NCBI RefSeq assembly: GCF_025698545.1
Contig: NC_068576.1
Location: 1,929,501 to 1,993,500, forward strand
Direction of reading: 5' to 3'
DNA length: 64,000 bases
Source of the DNA: Gossypium raimondii
Lineage: Eukaryota; Streptophyta; Magnoliopsida; Malvales; Malvaceae
The position numbers were made by a program, and so were the translations under genes. This document shows positions 12,730 through 23,945 of this stretch, piece by piece. How positions within the stretch are numbered: the first letter of the stretch is position 1; each line of letters begins with the position of its first letter. The notes beneath the pieces were generated by a model, which worked only from the letters and a program-made list of their open reading frames with translations, ran no database searches and was not told the origin of the DNA.

Positions 12730-13010
12730 ATTATTATGTCGTCTATAATTCCAATTGAGGAGATGACTAGTCTTGGCTATCGGAGTAGTTGACTCTACGG
12801 GTAGAGACATAGATGTATTCATTGAAAGAATGATACATTGGACTGGACCCAAGATGAATTAATTCTGAATCTGTTTGTAAATTAATTCACTTGTGACATT
12901 CATTGTGTGATTTACCTAAATCCTGAGTTAGTCACTGACCATGCGTATGTAACTTATGTGCTTTGATATAAGTGGAGGCTAATGCTCTAAAGACTAGCTA
13001 GTGACGGCCT

Positions 13011-13784
13011 GACTGATCCGGTCAAGCCATCGATTGGACCGTCAGCTTGGTTTCACATACCAAGCCCGGTTAGACCAGTTTTCAGGTCTTGGTCTTGATT
13101 TTGGGATCCCAAGCCCAATTTACGATTTCAGGTTTAATTTTCAAATTCAATTACCCATTGAGCCAATTTTGCAACTTGAAAATTACTTTCCAAAAATATC
13201 ATATTAATTTTAATTCATTTAATTAATTTAATTTTACTTGACCAAAATTAATTTTTCCAAAAATTACTTAAATTTTCTAAATTAAATTTTCAAGAAAACT
13301 TTTTGATCAAATTCTCTAGTTAAAAAATTCTTACGACAACCCAATTTAATTCCATGTTGAATAAATAGACTCAATTAAATTATTTCCAAAGTCGTAAAAT
13401 TTCTTTCTGATTCAAATGTAGTTCTATCGAGCTTTTATTGAACTAGCGGAGGGACCAATCAGACATATACAATTAGGTTCTAGGAATTGTAATTATGTGC
13501 AGAAGCATCACTTCGATAATTTGCAATTACTTAATCATGGAGTCAGTCCACAAGAAGTACCATGATTGAAAACTCCTTATTGTATACTCTTTACGAAAGC
13601 AATTGATCCAACTACTTTATCCAATGACCTCGTCATGTGTGTGTTACCCTCATATGATATCCTTGATTCTTTTGAATTAAATTTGTTTACTCAATACAAT
13701 CTTATTTTATCTCATTGTCACCATTGTGTCTTCTTAATTATTAATATGATCACTGTTAACAAATGATTGTGATAAATTGCTTGT
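13011..13784. other. spacer between the inverted arms
   Basis: The first part contains gatccggtcaagccatcgattgg and further palindromic ggtc words. The remainder resembles more LTR sequence of the right-arm family. No open frame has a recognisable domain. Confidence 0.35.
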
Positions 13785-14518
13785 TCAAGAACTAGCAATC
13801 CGTGGCCACGTTTCATATTCATCAACCATATAATGCCAATGAGAGGATATCGTTAACTCTTTAATTGAGCTATGAATTCCACTGTTGCTAGTAAAGTCAT
13901 GCCATACACAAGTCATGTACCCAACATACCGACTATCAACTAAATCATCTTTAGAGTATAAGCCTCCACTTATATTAAGGCACATGAGTTTCATACGCAT
14001 GGTCAGTGACTAGCTCATGATTTAGGTAAATCACACAATGAATGTCACAAGTGAATTAATTTACAAACCGATTCAAAATTAATTCATCTTGGGTCCAGCC
14101 CAATGTATCATTCTGCCAATGAATACATCCATGTCTCTACCGGTGGATTCAAGTGCTTTGATAGCCAATACTAGCCACCTCCACAATTGGAATTGTAGAC
14201 GACATAATAATCCTTCTTAGTATTTGAATCAAATGCTCACTTTGATTCTTTTAGGGGATGACGGACTCGTTTATATTATCTATTGAAGTAAGTTGTCTTT
14301 CTCACAATGTAAACGTTCTTACAATACCACTTATCATCAGTTTGAACTTAGACAATCAATGAGTTAATATTTGCTTGTCACAATTTCGCCATGCATGCAA
14401 AATATGAAAGACAGAAATACAAAGACATAACAGTGAAATGTGAAATTTATTTATTTATCGTTCAAATATATAGAAAACAATTACATGTTTACTACAATAT
14501 AGACACATTTCCCAATAG
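13785..14518 (-). mobile_element. right arm of the LTR-like inverted repeat (unsplit copy)
   Basis: Read on the minus strand from 14518, the sequence begins tattgggaaatgtg and matches the left arm down to about 13955; it then continues without a partner to about 13785. It holds the empty site corresponding to the solo-LTR insertion in the left arm. It abuts the gypsy pol fragment at 14520, so this arm was probably inserted into, or joined to, that element. The 71-codon minus-strand run here shows no known domain. Confidence 0.65.
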
Positions 14519-14519
14519 T

Positions 14520-14820
14520 TGCTACCTGAATTGGAGTGCATATATAATATTTTTCATGTATCAATGCTCCAAATATATAGAATCGACCTTGTGCACGTTA
14601 TTTTTATTGAGACGATAGAAATGCAACCATATTTGACTTATAAAAAAGAACCTGTTAAGATTTTAGCTCGAGAAATCAAAGAGCTAAGAAACAAAAGAAT
14701 TTCACTTGTTAAGGTTCTTTAGAGGAATCATAATACCAAGAAGGCTACATGGGAATCTATGTCATGGGAAAACAACATCCACAACTTTTTAATTCAGGTA
14801 AATTTTGAGAACAAAATTTC
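14520..14820 (+). pseudogene. C-terminal end of Ty3-gypsy polyprotein (integrase/chromodomain tail)
   Basis: The translation runs LPELECIYNIFHVSML, then EPVKILAREIKELRNKR, then ISLVKVL, a stop in place of Trp (TAG for TGG), and after it RNHNTKKATWES. This is the standard end of cotton and other plant Tekay/Del-type gypsy pol, where FHVSMLR, ILxREVKxLRNK and WRNHxxEEATWE are expected. The frame is broken by the stop and lacks all upstream domains. The words gagaacaaaatttc just before the LTR fit the usual 3' internal end of such elements. Confidence 0.85.
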
Positions 14821-15853
14821 TTTTCAATGAGTGGAGAATTGTAACACCCAAAAATTCCAATATTGATTTTTGTACCTATCTAAGATAAGTTCCGTGAAGT
14901 TTTCAAATAATTTATATCGTATTATTCATGTAGTATTAGTAAAATAAATTGCCTTGGAAACTTTGGATGAAATGATAAAAAATTAAATTTTTAGTAATTT
15001 TGGGTCATGGACCAATTAGTAAAATGAGTAAAATCTATGTGGGTAAATGTCTAAGGCTTAGAAAGTAGCAAAGAAGAGAAAAGAGGGTTTTATGCTAAAA
15101 TTTACCCAAGAACTTAATAGCTAATTTCCCATAAGGGAAATTTATGTAAAATGTTTGGCATTCTTTTCCCCATTGTGTTATCAAACAGAAGATGACGAAG
15201 AGAGGAAAATTCCTTCAATTTCTTACATCAAAATCATCATATCAAGATCGATAAGTGTGATTTCCTTGTTCTCTTCTTCCCCATTGCCACCAAATTCTTG
15301 TTGGAGAAGAAAAGTTTAGTTTTTGGTGTTTTATCGATAAGATATGGGAATGATAAGAGTATTTAAGGGGTGGAAATCAGTAATGATTCCATGGGAGAAT
15401 AGTTTTTGTGGTCTTTGGGTAAAAACCAAATGGGTTTTTTTTATATGGTAACGAAGAGCAAAGTTTATTGCATCGTTTGCATTCTTTGCATTTGATTAGA
15501 TTGTATGGCGTACTATTATGATTGATTTTGTTAGTTAATTGCATATTGAATTCTGATTTGAAGCAAAAAAAAGTGGGCGAATCATCGGAAAGCCAATGGA
15601 AAAGTGATTGTACGAGAGGATTGATCAAGAGATAGTTGGGTTATCATTTTTAGTTTATCTAAATTCTGATTTTTTGTATAGATTGTGTTAATTTGTTTCC
15701 TTAGGATTATGAAGCATTATGACGTGATATATGGTTGTTTAGTAGTTACTTTGGTTGAGTTTTTGGTGTAAAGTATGTTTTAATGACTTTGGTTTGCTGC
15801 CAATATAAAATATTATGCTCCTAAATTTATTTCTAATGAATTGATTATATAGA

Positions 15854-16283
15854 TAGGGATGTTCAATAACTACTATTAACCAAATTAATCGAACCTTTTA
15901 AACCCTTAACCGTTAACCAAATCGAAATTTTTAAAAAAATAATTAACCGAATCGAAAATTTTCAGTTAATTGGGTCAGTTAGCCGAGTTGACCGAAATTT
16001 ATATGTTTTATTTATTTATTTTTGGTTAAAAAAACTATAAAACTTATAAAAAATTAATCGAATTAACTGACCATTTAATTTATATTTCCAAAAAATTAGC
16101 CGAACTGACCGAATACTTATATATTATAATATTATTTATTAAGTTCGGTTAACCGACAGATTTCAAACTGAATTAACCGTTAACCGAACTTTTAAAAAAT
16201 TATTAACTGACCCCTGACCGATTAATCGTATTCGGCCGGTTAACTGAATTAATTCGATTTTACCCGAAATTTGCACACCCTTA
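15854..16283. mobile_element. hAT-type MITE with 8-base duplication TATATAGA
   Basis: The ends read TAGGGATGTTCAATAAC and, on the opposite strand, TAAGGGTGTGCAAATT. The 8-base sequence TATATAGA flanks both ends (15846-15853 and 16284-16291). An 8-base target duplication with TAGGG(G/A)TG ends is diagnostic of the hAT superfamily. The 430-base interior is palindromic, rich in ttaaccgaa and tcggttaa words, and has no transposase. Confidence 0.88.
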
Positions 16284-16708
16284 TATATAGATGTGCATCG
16301 AGTATAATTTGTCTATTGACAACCCTTGTAACGACAAAAGAAAGCTTATCAAGTATAGTTGGTATGCCATAGATTATATATTGCTATTTAAATATGCGTT
16401 TATACAAGTTGCTTATGCATATAGGAGTATTGTATTTTGTGCTTTGAGAACTCATAGAGATAGGTTAGCTAAGAGTACTTTGCACACATTAGAGTAATGT
16501 AAATGGTTTATCATATTGTTGTACTTTGTGAATTCACAAGGTTTGGCTGGATACTTGTGTATCCAATGTGATTTTTGTATATGTTTACATGCGCTAAATA
16601 AATACAACATTATTGAATAATAAAAAGCATGATACGATTTTAGTTAGACTTATCGCTTATGCATGAATGTCTAATTTATAGATTTATAGAGCAGTTACAA
16701 TGTGCTTG

Positions 16709-17330
16709 TGTCACAGACCATAGATCAAATTCCATGACCATTGCGCACAAAATTGCCTATGGAGGTCAATTGATCAAATGGGGCTCGCTTTGCCCATATG
16801 AACTTACCCAATTTGTGGAACTTATGGAAAAGCCCATCTATTGAAGCCTTAATGGCTCAGTGAAATACTCTAGTAAAATTAGAGTTATCATAGTGAATGT
16901 TTGTAATCCTAAGGGATAATATTGTATAGAATTTAAATCTTTTAGGAATCTCATCTTGTAGATACGTTTCAATTTCATTTGTCAATGTAATTTAAACTAT
17001 ACCGTTGGATCTGTGGGAGCTTAACTATAAATAGAGGTCTTCCCCCTAATTTGTAATCATCCCATTTTACATTTAGTTGCATTTCTTCAAAGTTATAAAA
17101 TACTTTGAGAGCATTTACTCAAACATTTGGTTTGTATTTTTTTTGTGGCTTTTTTTGTCCGTTCGTTGCTTCTTTCCATTGGAGTTAGGTTCTGCTTAGT
17201 TTTGGTGCCTCAGAGAATTTCCTCTGTGAATTCTCACTTTCCTAGAGTAAGATTGACTTAGGCAAATTTGAAGCTAAGTTCTCACCTAAGGCCACACAAT
17301 TTGTCAAAATAAAGTTCTAGTCCCGTGACA
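16709..17330 (+). mobile_element. solo LTR or TRIM-like element, TGTCA...TGACA, flanked by CTTG
   Basis: The element starts TGTCACAGACC and ends CCCGTGACA, with CTTG on both sides (16705-16708, 17331-17334). It contains a core promoter, taactataaatagaggtct, near 17024. Relatives lie at 59193-59614 and about 27690-28250, both in the minus orientation. Only LTR-like sequence is present; no gag or pol is seen. The four-base duplication is shorter than the five bases usual for LTR elements, so the superfamily is not settled. Confidence 0.72.
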
Positions 17331-18346
17331 CTTGCATGTTAACCTTTCTATATGACATCTTAAATTTTGGATGAATACACTTGAGCGTTTTACTCAACAT
17401 ATCAGATTGTTTCATGTGTAGGTTTAGATAACACAAGAGGTTCATAATCATGCATCATCCCCTCAAAGTCTTCGTGTTACATTTTCGTAAACACTTTCTT
17501 AATTTAGCTTAGTTAAGGCATGTACTTACTTAGGACATTTGATATTTTGAGTCATTTGATTTTGTTTATATTGATCTTGCCTATTGGACTTAATGGTACA
17601 CATTATCTTTGATACTTTAGTTTGTTGGTATAATATTTCTTTGAATTTTTTATTAAGAATTTTGAATTGTTTTAAGACGAGCTAGAAATTTTACTTATGA
17701 TACTAAATTGTGAATTTGTTGATTTGTATTGTTTAATTAGCATGTTTTGAACTTATTTTTATATGTCAAATGTGATGGAATGGTTTTGGTCGAATGTTTT
17801 GTATGTTTAGGCATATATTGATCAATGTTTGGTTGCTTTGAATTGGCTTGTTTTTTGCATTTCTTAGCTTGGGTGTTGATATCTCTCGCCCAAGTATTAC
17901 TACCTCTTGGCTTGAGTATCAGTACTCAAACCTCTGGTACTGATATTTGTGCAAACAATAGCCAAAATTTTGAAATAAGGGAGGCAAGTATCTATACTTG
18001 ACCCTAGTTATCTGTACTCGTGCTCAAGTATCAGTACAAACCCTTGGAGTATTGGTACTCCAAAACATTAAAGCTTATTGTTTCAAAAATTCATTCAAAG
18101 TATCGGTACCCACGACCCATGTATTAGTACTTGGGTTGCAGGTTTCCTAATTTGGCCTTGAATGATAATTTAAAGCCCGTTTGAATCAATATATGTTTGA
18201 AATGACTAATGAGAATATGGTTTGCATGCTTAATATTTTATGTTTTAATGTGTATTAAATGAATGATAAAATGAGCGTATCACTCCGGCAATGAAAATAA
18301 TGCTTCGGATCCAACAGGACTTCTAGGCCGAATTTAAGGTGTTACA

Positions 18347-18878
18347 CATAAGATCTTGTAATTCCTTGGTTTTCAAAAATTCAATTTTGATCAGATTTAT
18401 GAAACCAAGCTATTTCAAAAAGCTAAATTGAATGATTTTTGGGAATTAGCTTAAGAATAAGTAGTGGGTTATTAATTGGTAGTTAATTAATGTAATTATT
18501 AGGCTTTTGTTAAAGTTAGTTTAATAGGGAGAGAGTCTAGGATTAAATTGTAAAATTTACAAAATTTTAAGAATATTTTTGTAAAAGTTAAACTTTTCAA
18601 TTTGGAGGTTTTAAAAGATAATTTGACCAAATACATAAGACTCCACCAAAATCTATACCTTATGTATCTCTAAAGGGTTTAGGGATTTTGGGTTTGGTTT
18701 AAATAGGTTATGAGATCAATCCAGTATATGTGTTGGATAAAACAACTTGGCACAATCATAAAAGTCTGAATAAAATTTAAAATATACTAGATAGCTCAGG
18801 TAACCCATTTAAACAAAAAATAATAGAAAGGTATCAGTCCTTGAACCCTCCTAACTTATGTAAACAAAAACCATAAAA
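18347..18878. other. no gene seen; AT-rich spacer
   Basis: This 530-base stretch between the gypsy LTR and the hAT element has no domain-bearing open frame and no clear repeat. Confidence 0.4.
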
Positions 18879-18886
18879 CCTGAGAT

Positions 18887-20102
18887 TAGGGGTGAGCATT
18901 CGATCGAATCGAATCGAATAAAAAATTTTCGAGTTAACCGAGTTTTCGAATCTCATTTTATCATCCTAACTTTATTTGAAGTTTTCTCGAATCGAGTCGA
19001 GTGAGATGAAATTCGAATCGAATCGAATCAAATATATTTGTTCGAGTTAAATTTTAAAAAATAATTTTGGGTCCTTGTAACCACTGTCACCCATCGTAAT
19101 AAAATTTGTCCACCTTAATCAAATTTTTTATTAACTTTCATCACCTCATAATTTATTTATTAATTTTTATATCTTGGTTAGCTTCTTTGCTTGCTTAGTT
19201 GTTTCAATTATCTTGATTCTTGTCACTATGTATTTTGAAATTAAAAATATATTAAATGTAAAAATATAATTTTTAATAAAAGTTATTTTAAAAATAAAAT
19301 GTGAAATTGATACCAATATAAAATTTTAACACGAATATTTTATGGCATAATTAATAATTCAATTTTAATATAAATATTCAATATGACTAAACAATTCAAT
19401 AATATAAATAATATAAAATGTGAAATTTAATTTAATAATATAAATAGTAGATATAAATAAAATTATTACTATTTATGTTTAGTGATTTTTTGGATAATTT
19501 TGATTTTTATTTGAGAGTAAAGGGTGAGAAGTAAAAGTTTAGGGGAAAATAAAAGTTTTGGGAATAAAAATTTGAGGGAAAGTAAATAGGGGGAGTAAAA
19601 TTTTGGAGGGAAAATATTAAAAAAAATTTGGAGGGGGGAGGGTCTGGGGTAGATGAAAGGTGGGATGGGAAGGGAATAAAAGTTTTAGGGGAAAAGTGGG
19701 AGAGAGTAAAAATTTTGGGGGAAAATAAAAGGTTTTGAGGGTTTTTGGGAGTAAAATTTTGAGAAAAAGTAAATGGGAGAGTAAAATTTTGGTGGAAAAT
19801 GGATTTTGGATAGATTGGGAGGGTTGGGAGGGGAGGGGAGTAAAAGTTTTTGGGGGAAAGTGGGAAAGAGTAAAAGTTTTGAGGGAAAAGTAAAAAGGTT
19901 TAGGAGTTTGGGGTAAAAATGTAAAATATTATAGTTTGATATTCGAATTATTCGAATTATTCAAATTCGAAAATTCAACTCGATTCGAACTCAAAATTTG
20001 AAAAAAAAAATTCGAGTTGATTCGAATAACTCGATTCGTTTAACTCGAAATTCGAATTTTTTTTTCCATTTTTCGAGTCGAATCGAGTTTTGCTCACTCC
20101 TA
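18887..20102. mobile_element. hAT-type non-autonomous element, 1.2 kb, duplication CCTGAGAT
   Basis: The ends read TAGGGGTGAGCA and TGCTCACTCCTA, with perfect CCTGAGAT copies at 18879-18886 and 20103-20110. Subterminal regions of about 150 bases on each side are rich in tcgaatcgaa and attcgaatt words and pair with each other. The interior holds no transposase; it carries a C-poor, G-rich minisatellite at 19490-19920. By ends and duplication length it belongs to the hAT superfamily. Confidence 0.9.
19490..19920. repeat. C-poor minisatellite, units like gggagtaaaagttttggggg
   Basis: Repeated words gggagtaaaa, gttttggggg and aaaagtgggag fill about 430 bases with almost no C on the plus strand. 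Unit length varies between about 40 and 70 bases. Several runs of four or more G occur close together, so quadruplex formation is possible. It lies wholly within the hAT element. Confidence 0.7.
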
Positions 20103-20161
20103 CCTGAGATATCATACACATGTGTCGGTCCCAAATACTTTTAAGGGAAACTATAGATTTA

Positions 20162-20311
20162 GGGTGGGTTTGGATGGGCGATTGAGTGCGGTGCGGTGCG
20201 TTTAGTTTACTTTTTGTCTCACGCTACAATGTCGCTACAGTATCTAATCTCATCGCCACCGTTGTTTTTACACTAACCGCAGGTAAACGCACCGCCCATC
20301 CAAACTCACCC
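20162..20311. mobile_element. Tourist-like MITE (PIF/Harbinger), duplication TTA
   Basis: This 150-base element has near-perfect terminal inverted repeats, GGGTGGGTTTGGATGGGCG and CGCCCATCCAAACTCACCC, flanked by TTA at 20159-20161 and 20312-20314. The TTA duplication and size identify a Tourist-like element. The copy at 986-1115 is a diverged relative. Confidence 0.9.
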
Positions 20312-20314
20312 TTA

Positions 20315-22109
20315 GTGACTAAATTATGAAATTTTTTTATAAAAATTTTTGAAAAGTTAAATTTTTTAAATATAAAAGAAATTATAAATTATAAAAATAT
20401 ATGTATCAAAAAATTAAAAAGAAAAACCCTAAAATTCAAGTTAGAAAATTTTAAAACTCATGAAATTTATATCTTTTTCTAAATAAATTACAAACAAATT
20501 AGATGAAGATAAATTTTACAATAAATTTTATGTTTAGAGATGGGTGCAAATTATTGCACTATTCTTCAAGTTGACAAGAATGCAAAAGATGATGATTTAT
20601 AAAAGGCTTAGAGGAAGATTTTTCATTTTCATTCTATTTGTTACTTATTTGTTATGTTTCATAAGGAAAATTGGGTTCCTTTGTTGAGAATTCTATTTGC
20701 ACAATTATGAATAAAGTTTATAAAAATCACAAATTTACATATAAGTTTATCAAGATTTAATTATGTGTTTAAATATAATTATAATTATATTTAATTATAT
20801 GTGTTTGAGCATAAAATTAATAGAATTTGTAAATGCGGATGGTTAAATTTATTGAATTATTTAGAATTAAGATCAAATTGATAAAATGTGTAAGTATTGA
20901 GGACTAAATGTGTTATCACAATGGTTAGAAAAAGTTACATCATCACCTTTGTTAACCATTTAACAGAGAGTAACCAAAATAGAAACGATCTAAAACGTGA
21001 GTGACCAAAATAGAAATTATATAAATAATATTTATCTTTATGATTATTAAATATTAAATATTTATTTTATGATAATATTAAGATAAATATTATTTATCTT
21101 TAAACTTTATGATAAATATTATATTATGTTTATTTTTGAATTTTGAATTTAAAATATATTTGTTTTTGTTGTGATAATTTTATAAAATTATTTAAATTCA
21201 AAATTCAAAATTAAATTAATATTTATTTGGTATATATTTTAATTAGTATACCATTATTTAAATTTAATAGAATTATATTATATTTTAAAATTCTTCTCTG
21301 TTTTTTATTTATTTTTAAGAATTGTATATATCACTTAAATTAAATTTAAAATCTTAAATTATAATATATTAAAACAAATTTAAAACAAAAACATTTAGAT
21401 TTTTTTTAGAATAAAACGTTTAAAGTTTTAATTTTTTAGATTTTATTATTAATTTAAAAATATTATAATTTTAAATTATTATTTTGTAATAATTTAAAAA
21501 CAAAACAATAGATATTATATATAAAAAGATTTTGCTGCTACATCTCAACAGGATAGGAATGATACGTGAAAAAATTTAGGTTGTTCATGTCAACTGGGAG
21601 TCTAAGACCTTATAATATCTAATATATATTAGTTTTTTATCCGTGCAATACATGAATTTAATTGCATATATCAATTAAAATGTATTACATTTATTTATTA
21701 AAAATTATTGCAAATTGTGTAACCTTTCAAGCATATTATGATTGAAATAGTAAAATATATATACAAATTTTTAATTTGTAATTAATTCAAAAATTCGAAG
21801 AAATTTAATTTAGTTCCACAGCTAAGGAAAAAACAATTAATTTAATACATTTAATAATTATTTTATTATTTTTCACTAATTTTAATATAGAAAATTAGGA
21901 AATGATATTCAAAAGAATTGTTTAGGAATACGGTAAGAAATATATATTTAGCTAAAATATATTTTTTAATACTATAAATATTTTATTATGTGATAATTAT
22001 GTCACATGATAAAAAGAAATTAAGCTGTTAACTTTAGCCAGGTGCCTAAGACTTTGTAATATATATTTATATATATTTAATTGGGTAAATCAAACATTTT
22101 TTTGTAAGG
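20315..22109. other. no gene seen; very AT-rich spacer
   Basis: About 1.8 kb is dominated by A and T, with several local hairpins such as the paired segments around 21140-21220. No coding region, RNA gene or bounded element could be supported. Confidence 0.45.
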
Positions 22110-23480
22110 GGTAAATTATTCTGTTGGTCACTAAATTTTTAGGGTGCTTTCATTTTGGTCACTTAAAATGAAACCCTTGCAATTTCGTCACTTAACTTTT
22201 AAGGCACTTTCATTTTAGTTACCTAAGCCTTAAATCTCTAATGGCAAACTGTACACATCACATCATAATTACACTTTTATTTTGGTCACCCAACTTATAG
22301 GTTGTTTTCATTTTGGTCACAAAAAAAATCTTCTTCTTTTTTTAAATATTCATCGAGGTAAAAAAATTAAAGATTAAAGTGAAAAAGTAGTAGAAACTAA
22401 AATAATGCATTAACGATTGACAATATTTGTTTATCCGTTGCTGAAAATTATTATTATTTTTCAACATTGCTATTTTAAATTTCAAAACAATAAAATCAAT
22501 TAAATAAATAATTGATTTTTTATCCTTGATAATTTCAACGATTTGTTACAATAATATTGAAATTAATTAATTTAATCTCCTTTTAAATTTTTAAATTTTA
22601 TTTTATATTTCTAGATTATCCTTAACAAAATCAACTCAAATAAATCATATTTAATGATTCAAGTTTCAGAGACAATTATTAAATATGATATCGAATATTG
22701 CATGCTAACTAAAAGCAAAGAAAAAAATCCTTGCAGCTAAGTAAATTAATTACTTGTTCTTTGTTTGGGTAAAGAACTAATAAAAAATTTGGGGCTTTGT
22801 TTGGTATGAAATATAAAATTAATTGATTTAATTATTTGCAAAGATTTTTCTTTGCCTTTTAGCTTAGTATAAAAGATTTAAGATCATACAATCAAAAGAA
22901 ATTTTAATTTCATAAACAATTATTAAATATGAGTCATTTGAGCTGATTATAATTTGAAAACATAAAATAAATTTTAAATTTTAGAAGGAGATTAAATTAA
23001 ATAATTTTAATATTATTATATTATAGCAACAAATCAGTTGACACTATCAAAGGATAACAATTTTCAATAATTTATTTAATTAATTTTGATGTTTTGAAAT
23101 TTAAAATTTCAATATTGAAAAACAAGGATTTTAGAATTTTCGACAAAGGGGTAGACAAGTACAATTTGACTATTGTTTTAATGGATTATTTTAGTTTCTA
23201 CTGCTTTTTACTTTAATCTATAATTTTACCTCAATCAATTTTTTAAAAATTGCTTTATGGGTGACCAAAATGAAAGCTACCAAGAAGTCAGGTGACCAAA
23301 ATAAAAATAAAAATATGATGTGGTATGGTGTGTACAATCAACCACCGTTAGAGATTTAATGCCTAGGTGAATAAAATGAAAGCGACCTAAAAATTGGGTG
23401 ACGAAATTGTAAGGATTTTATTTTGAGTAACCACAATGAAAGCACCCTAAAAGTTGAGTGACCAACACTACTCTTTGATA
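22110..23480. mobile_element. fold-back element, about 1.37 kb, with ~620-base arms
   Basis: Nearly the whole element is an inverted repeat about a short centre near 22740-22830. The left arm contains tagggtgctttcattttggtcac, cacatcacatcataattac, agtagtagaaactaaaataat and tttaatctccttttaaattt. The right arm carries the inverse of each, ending caccctaaaagttgagtgacc. No open frame is present. Target duplications are not clear because the ends have decayed. Smaller fold-backs with similar ggtcac/gtgacc words lie at 34306-34867. Confidence 0.85.
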
Positions 23481-23780
23481 AATGTTAAATAAACACAAGG
23501 ACAATTGAGTAAAATGTGCTTTTGGATAATCTTACTTTCCGTTAACCAATTGTTTTTGTTATAGATTTTTTTTTGAATAAGTTTAGTTCCTTTAACATTT
23601 TTTAGTCTCAATTTCTATAAAATTATGATAAACTATTGCAAAATATTTTTATTATAATTTATATATTAATAAGTAAATATATGATGTTGAAGTAAATTTA
23701 TAAATCGAGTTATAGTAATTCATGAAAAGTGATTGCAACACTAACCATAATTAGTATATAAATAAAATATAATAATTATA

Positions 23781-23808
23781 ATTGTATTGTATTGTATTGT
23801 ATTGTATG
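23781..23808. repeat. (ATTGT)n microsatellite
   Basis: Five consecutive attgt units occur in AT-rich spacer DNA. Confidence 0.8.
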
Positions 23809-23945
23809 ACATCTACTGGTTCACTACTAAGATTTTTTGTTTTAATTAGTTTTAAACTTTATTTAAGAAAAACCTAAATTAATAAAAGTAACAAATAACA
23901 AAGGGCAATTTGGTCCAAAATTTAATATTGTAAGGAATTGATCGT

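Larger units (their letters stand above)
10250..13010 (+). mobile_element. left arm of a large LTR-like inverted repeat, split by a solo LTR
   Basis: The sequence from about 10250 to 10575 and from 12735 to about 13000 is the reverse complement of 13955-14518. Examples are agtaaacatataattgtttt against its inverse near 14470, and caagatgaattaattctgaa against its inverse near 14080. The outer end reads tattgggaaac, resembling a copia LTR start (TGTTGGGAA...). The arm is interrupted exactly by the solo LTR at 10576-12729. Both arms are probably LTR sequence of one family in opposite orientations. No coding region is associated. Confidence 0.7.
14840..18346 (+). mobile_element. 3' LTR of the gypsy element, with two later insertions
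   Basis: It begins TGTAACACCC at 14840, directly after the pol tail, and ends gaatttaaggtgttaca at 18346. The two insertions inside it (hAT MITE 15854-16283 and solo LTR 16709-17330), with their duplications, account for about 1.06 kb, leaving roughly 2.44 kb of LTR. That is the same size as the solo LTR at 24017-26457. No 5' LTR or gag is present, so the element is truncated on the left. Near 17880-18120 the words gtactcaaacctctggtac and related forms recur. Confidence 0.75.
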
